A stretch of 64,000 nt of DNA from Cranoglanis bouderius (Eukaryota > Chordata > Actinopteri > Siluriformes > Cranoglanididae): positions 20,775,027 through 20,839,026 of the forward strand of contig CM042548.1 in NCBI GenBank assembly GCA_023630585.1, read 5' to 3'. A program made the position numbers and the translations under genes. The notes under the pieces are model-generated. The model saw only the letters and a list, made by a program, of their open reading frames with translations. It was not told the DNA's origin and ran no database searches. Numbering within the stretch: position 1 is the stretch's first letter; every line of letters starts with the position of its first letter. Below, one piece after another: positions 54,601-60,400 of the stretch.

Positions 54601-56351
54601 TCAAGAAAGTTGGAACCAGCTTGATGGAGAATATTGTTTTTCATTAGTGAAGTCCATGCCTCAAAGAATTCAGACTGTCGTAAAAACCCGAGGAGGAGCA
54701 ACAAAGTACTAATTGAGATTTTTTTTTTTTGTTGATTCCATAATTTTTTCCTTAACAATGAGCGATTCCGTATTTTTTTCCTCTACTTGATCTGGAAAAA
54801 AAAAAATACCATTAATTAAAATAATTTAATTTGTTTGAGGTATGTTTCATGAAGCCGGAATGTTCAGCTATTCATATCTGTGATTTGTTTATTTGCTACG
54901 AAGTAAAAAAAGCTGGGTGAGTATCCTTTAAGTGTGGTGATTCCATAACTTTTGCCAGGGGTTGTACACACTGCCAGATTGATGCAGGTGTATATAAGCT
55001 GTTGCCTTTGAATGTTGCGCTTGTGTGAGGTTTTCGAAGGGGGCAGAGAGAGAATGTCATCACTAACTGAGACTAACATACCACAAGGGCCTCTTTTCCC
55101 TCCTGAAATTGCTCAAGCACATTCATCGGTGCAGCTGTTATTTTTAACTGAAAGCCATTCAAATGGCACAAATTGATTTTAAAACAAAACTCAGATCACT
55201 CATTAAACAATGACTGCGTGGAACAATAATGCATCATGCGACTTTGTTCACAGGTACACACTCAGCACCTCCAACTCCGCCATTGCTGCCCTTCTCTGTG
55301 CTCTTTATCCTCACTTCCCTGCTCATAGCACAGATAATAGGTAAATACACTACAGTCTCCCTTCCCTCATTGTTCTGGTGAATTTAGCGTTATTGACGTC
55401 CATTTTCTCTGAACCGCCACATGTTTAACGGTATTTAAGTGATGTCCATCATTAAAAATATTATTGTGTTTGTACTCAGGATAGTTTTAATATGATTGCT
55501 CTGTGATGCATCTTGGACCGCTTTGTGTTTTCTTTGCTGGCTTCTTTCATAGGGAATGGTTAGCGATTCAAACAAAGGTGTTTGTGCGTGTTGGGTTTTT
55601 TTCCTCTAAGGTATCATCTCCAGGCCCTGCGTCACCTCTGTGTGTTGGCAGCTGAGCCTCGGTTGCTTGTTCCTGTGGATGTGGACACTCTGAAACCCTG
55701 CTACGCCCTGCTTGACGTCACCTACAAGGTACTGCATGTGTATATACTGTATATTTTTTTCAGTGAAGCAGCTGCAGTCAACAATAAATGTTGACATAAC
55801 TGTTGAATTTGTAACACTAAAGAGAATTTACTTCTGTAGTGAGTAAACATGGTCATGGTAATGCATCCGACTGCAAGTTCTTGGCACTGCTGTCATACTT
55901 GTTTGGGGGGGGTTGACTTTAAGTGACCTTATAGCACCTGAAGATTGGAAACACACTGTTAACTACAATTACTGAGACACCTCCCCCGCCTCTGTGTCTG
56001 ATTACACACAGTTGTCGTGTAGATGAGCAAGTCTGTGACGTGTACTGCGTGTGTACTGGTTTTCAAGCATAAAAGCATAAAATTGTGTTTTTAATAGGAA
56101 ACACAGTGGTATGAGGAGACAACTGTGGAATTGATGGCTCCCACTATGCTCCCCGAACTTCACCTTCTGAAACAGGTAACAGCCAAAAGGACTACATTAA
56201 AACAAATGCATAATCCATTAGTCAAAGAAAAATGATTGACTAGTAAATTAGTCATCAAATGTCTAACTAGTTGATTAAACAGGTAGATTAGTAGAGGGTT
56301 TTTGTTTCTAATATTTTGGTCAATGAGATGTCTAGGTTAGTATCATATCAT

Positions 56352-56390
<39 letters not shown>

Positions 56391-57397
56391 CATCACATTT
56401 TACTTGAACCTGTTATGTATGATTTGTTTGCGAAGGCTAGGTCCAGTCTTCTGAGGTTGTGATGAAAAGTAAGCCCTGTCTGGGTGAATTTTTTGCAAAA
56501 ATGCTCCTTAGTAAAATTACACCACTACTGCAGTCTACATCCATAATCTCAATCAGACTAACTCAACCACAGATCAAAAATCTTGAGAAAAAGATATTGG
56601 TCTATTTGTCTAACAACTAAAATTTGTATTATAACTCCAGTTTAGATTTTGTTACGCCCATATTAAAAACAAGTGAAACCTGTGTGTGCACAGATTAAAG
56701 TGAAGGGTCCAAGATACTGGGAACTAAAGATCGATCTGACAAAAGGAACTCAGCATCTGCAGTAAGTCTAAACAGAGTGCTGTACTGTAAGATGCTTGAT
56801 GTCTAGTGTTTGTATATAACTGCAGACCCCGAGCCGTGTGTTTTCTGCTCCAGGTCCATCCTTTCCAGAGACGGCGTTCTTTATGTGAAGCTGCGTGCTG
56901 GACAGCTGCCCTATAAGGATGATCCTCGGGGTTGGAAAAGTCTGCTGGCTCCTAGCGTCAACAACAGAAACCCAGAAGTGCGCACTTTCAAGGTCTGTCT
57001 GTGTGGCTGATAAAAAAAAAAATTAAAAAAAAACTGCAGATCAAGGCACAGACCATACACTTGTTTAACTGAAACATAAATATTTACTGTAGTTTTAGGT
57101 CCACTTCAGTTTTTATTGGGTTTTTTTTTGAAGCCATGAGGATTTACATATATAAAGTGTGGGGCTATTTTTGTTTCATTTTTTAAATCTTCCAACCCGG
57201 GTTCCTAAATGAAATTTGAAATGAAAATGTTCAATGTGCATAACAAACATTTTAGTGTTTGCATTTTTTGTTCCAAGCGCAACATTCCAGTTGCAGTAAA
57301 ATGAAAACGTGGTTAATTCCATCCCCAGTGGAAATTCCTTTCCATTTGGAAAGGTTTGGAAAGCTATTAGACCCTGTGTTTGTTCTGATAAAGATAT

Positions 57398-57446
<49 letters not shown>

Positions 57447-60400
57447 GGCTGTGGAATTTTACTGTTTGTGCTCCAGCATATAGCTATGAAACAGCTCATA
57501 ATAATTTAATGGACATGTTATCAACAGAGTTAGCAAATTCCCTGTTTAAAAACACATAGACATTCTATCTGGCTAAATGTCCACTCTTGATCTGGATTAG
57601 CTAGCTAAGCTGTGCAGCGCAACAACAAACAGGCTCAGTTACCTGTCTAATACAAACTTTAGCGTACGCTTTATGTTGAGAAAACATTTATAGTAGTAGT
57701 AGTGTAATTTTCTTCATCCGTGAACTGAAGTTATGCAACATCATAGACTCTCACACAAGGTGTGATAAGTTTGGAGGCAAGACTTAAATAATAAACTAGT
57801 GGGTTACATAAAAAACAAAACAAAAAGGTTATTAAAACAGTAACTAAGATTTCAAATTAACATTTCTATTGGATTGGGTATGTTTTTGGTTGCATTACCT
57901 TTTTACTTTATCACTGTCTCTCCTCTCTCTTTTCATTTATTCCCTGCAGCCTGAAGCCATTTCGACATTCACGTCAGATGCTGCCTTGGTTTCCTTTGCT
58001 AAGTACTTCTGTGAAGCCTCTGAAAGCATGAAGAATGTGAGTTGAGTGAAAATAATGGTGTACAGCCAAAACATGGATTACAGCTGTCGGTAAAAACAAG
58101 GCTTTGGTGCGCTGCTGTATTGTACCTACTTTGCACTATATACTGTAGAGTGGAACGGTTTAGTTCAGCCGGAAAGCAACACTGTGAAAATGCGATTGCA
58201 TCAAAAATATTAGCTGACACAAATTCTCTACTTGGTTATTCTAATTAACTGTATGACTTTGTAAAGGCTTTCTAATTTTGCTCCACCCATACACCTGACC
58301 CATACACATGAGGTCAGGAAGTATTTGTTTCTTCTTATTGTGGTTTTCCTCTTATTTTTCGTGTGCTTCTCACTATTTGTTTATTTCACTTGGGTTTCTA
58401 TTCCACAGAAACAGGAGACCGTGGCCTTATTCTCAGCTATTCTATATGAATGTGTGACCCAGGAAAATCCGGAGATGCTGCCCACCCATATCTCTATTGA
58501 TCAAGTAATTTATTCTTCATACCATAATAGTATTTACTAAACTAGGAAGCTGAGGGTTCTTCTTCAAACCACATTTTCCTTTAAACATTTTCATTTAAAA
58601 TCTATCACTGCATTATTTCGGACTGCTGCTTACACAGTGCTGTTCGGGAGCACAAACACTTGAGCAAATTCACTGTTTGTCACAACTGTCTTCTCCCAAC
58701 AAAAAACAGCAAGTGACACTGCTTATACCTAAACAACTCTCTGAACAAAGCCTTATCAAGATGAAGAAGACCTCCAGACTGACAGGCGTCTAGTAAGTGA
58801 GGTATACAGAGAAACAGTAACTAGTCATTTTGTTGGCAAGTGGCAACACCTCACAAATGTTCCACAATTTAACCTTTTGGGTTTTGCTGAATCATCCAAC
58901 ATACAGGTCTTTGAGACATCCGTAGAGAGTTCTTAGAGGTTGTTGGTGGAAGGAAATGTTTTTAAAAATGTTTTAAAATTCTAAATAAAACTTTTTATAA
59001 TCTGATGAATGTACAGTTATCAATGAAACCTCAATAGTCTTGGCCAGTTGTTTTATTTTTAGAGACATATAAATAAAAAGGGCCGGTGTGGGTGCTGGTT
59101 TTCATTCCAGTCAAGCAGAAGCTACACTTAATTCCAGCTGTTTAATTAGTTAATCCTAGCTTTCAATAGACTCAGGTGTGGTGGCTTCTGCTTGACTGGA
59201 ATGAAAACCTGCACCCACACCGGCCCTTTCCGGATAAGATTGGACGCCTTTGATTTATGGTTCTGTTTGCTCGAATGACATAAGAACTCTAATGAAACAT
59301 AGGACTGGCTTATTAATAACCCAAATTAATATATTGGCACTCAGTTGCAGTGTGTGCTTGTCAGTCTCTGTCTTCCAGTGACAGTTAAAATGAAGGAGTT
59401 GACTAATTTATTGCTGGCTTGAGAGATATTTCAGTGCTTGAAGTTGCACTCATTAACCATAGCGTTGTCTTTTGTTGTGCAACAAGAACAGAAAGTTGTA
59501 GTCACTTTGTGATTTCGTTGCAATACACTTTTTTTGAAGACCAACTTTTTAGTACTGTTTCACTTTTTGTGAAAATTTACAGCTGTTCATTTAGACTCTA
59601 ACACAACATTTTGTGTGTGTGTGTGTGTCGGTGTGACCTTTAAGGTTGTGAAGGCTTTGGAGCAGGGTGAGCTGAGTGAGACGTTCTCCCTGTGGCAGAT
59701 GAAGCTCGTGCTGGAGCTCTGTGAGAGCAGAATATTACAGCAGAGACTGCGGGACACACGCAGGCAAAGCCGTGGTCTGCTGCTAAGTTCCGAGTTCCTG
59801 CCCATCATGAAGAGCTCGGCCGACCAGGCCCTAGACCGCTGGCTCTGTGGTAAGAAAAGGCCACACTGAACGGTTTCAGGAAGGGATGCATAGATACTGA
59901 TACTGATATCAGTCTGATGCTCATACACATTTACCCATACACATACTTGTAAAAATAAATAAATAAACCACATGATACTATGTGACATAAGCCTAGTGTA
60001 CGCTGTCCCACTGACGAACAGATGACACAAAATGCAGATGATCTGGATGTATTTCACTATTAATGATGGCAATCAAAACAAAGCAGAATGCAAACTGCGC
60101 TCTGTGAAAATATCACTTGGAGGAACTACAGCATCTGATAAGCCATCTTAAACTAAACACTCATTATGAGCAGCACACAGCAGTAACCAATGCTGATGCA
60201 AACTCTGGCTGGCAAGAAAGTAACCACTGTTAATTTAATATATTGTTCTTGGCAATCAGCCAGTATGTATCATTGACAATGCGTGATTGTGAAAATGTAC
60301 AGAAACAGTTTTCTGAAATGAAACAAAACCTGCACTCCTCCACTTGCGAATTTACTCAATCCAACTCATGTAGCTAGCTAATGCACTTCATTTAAAATCA

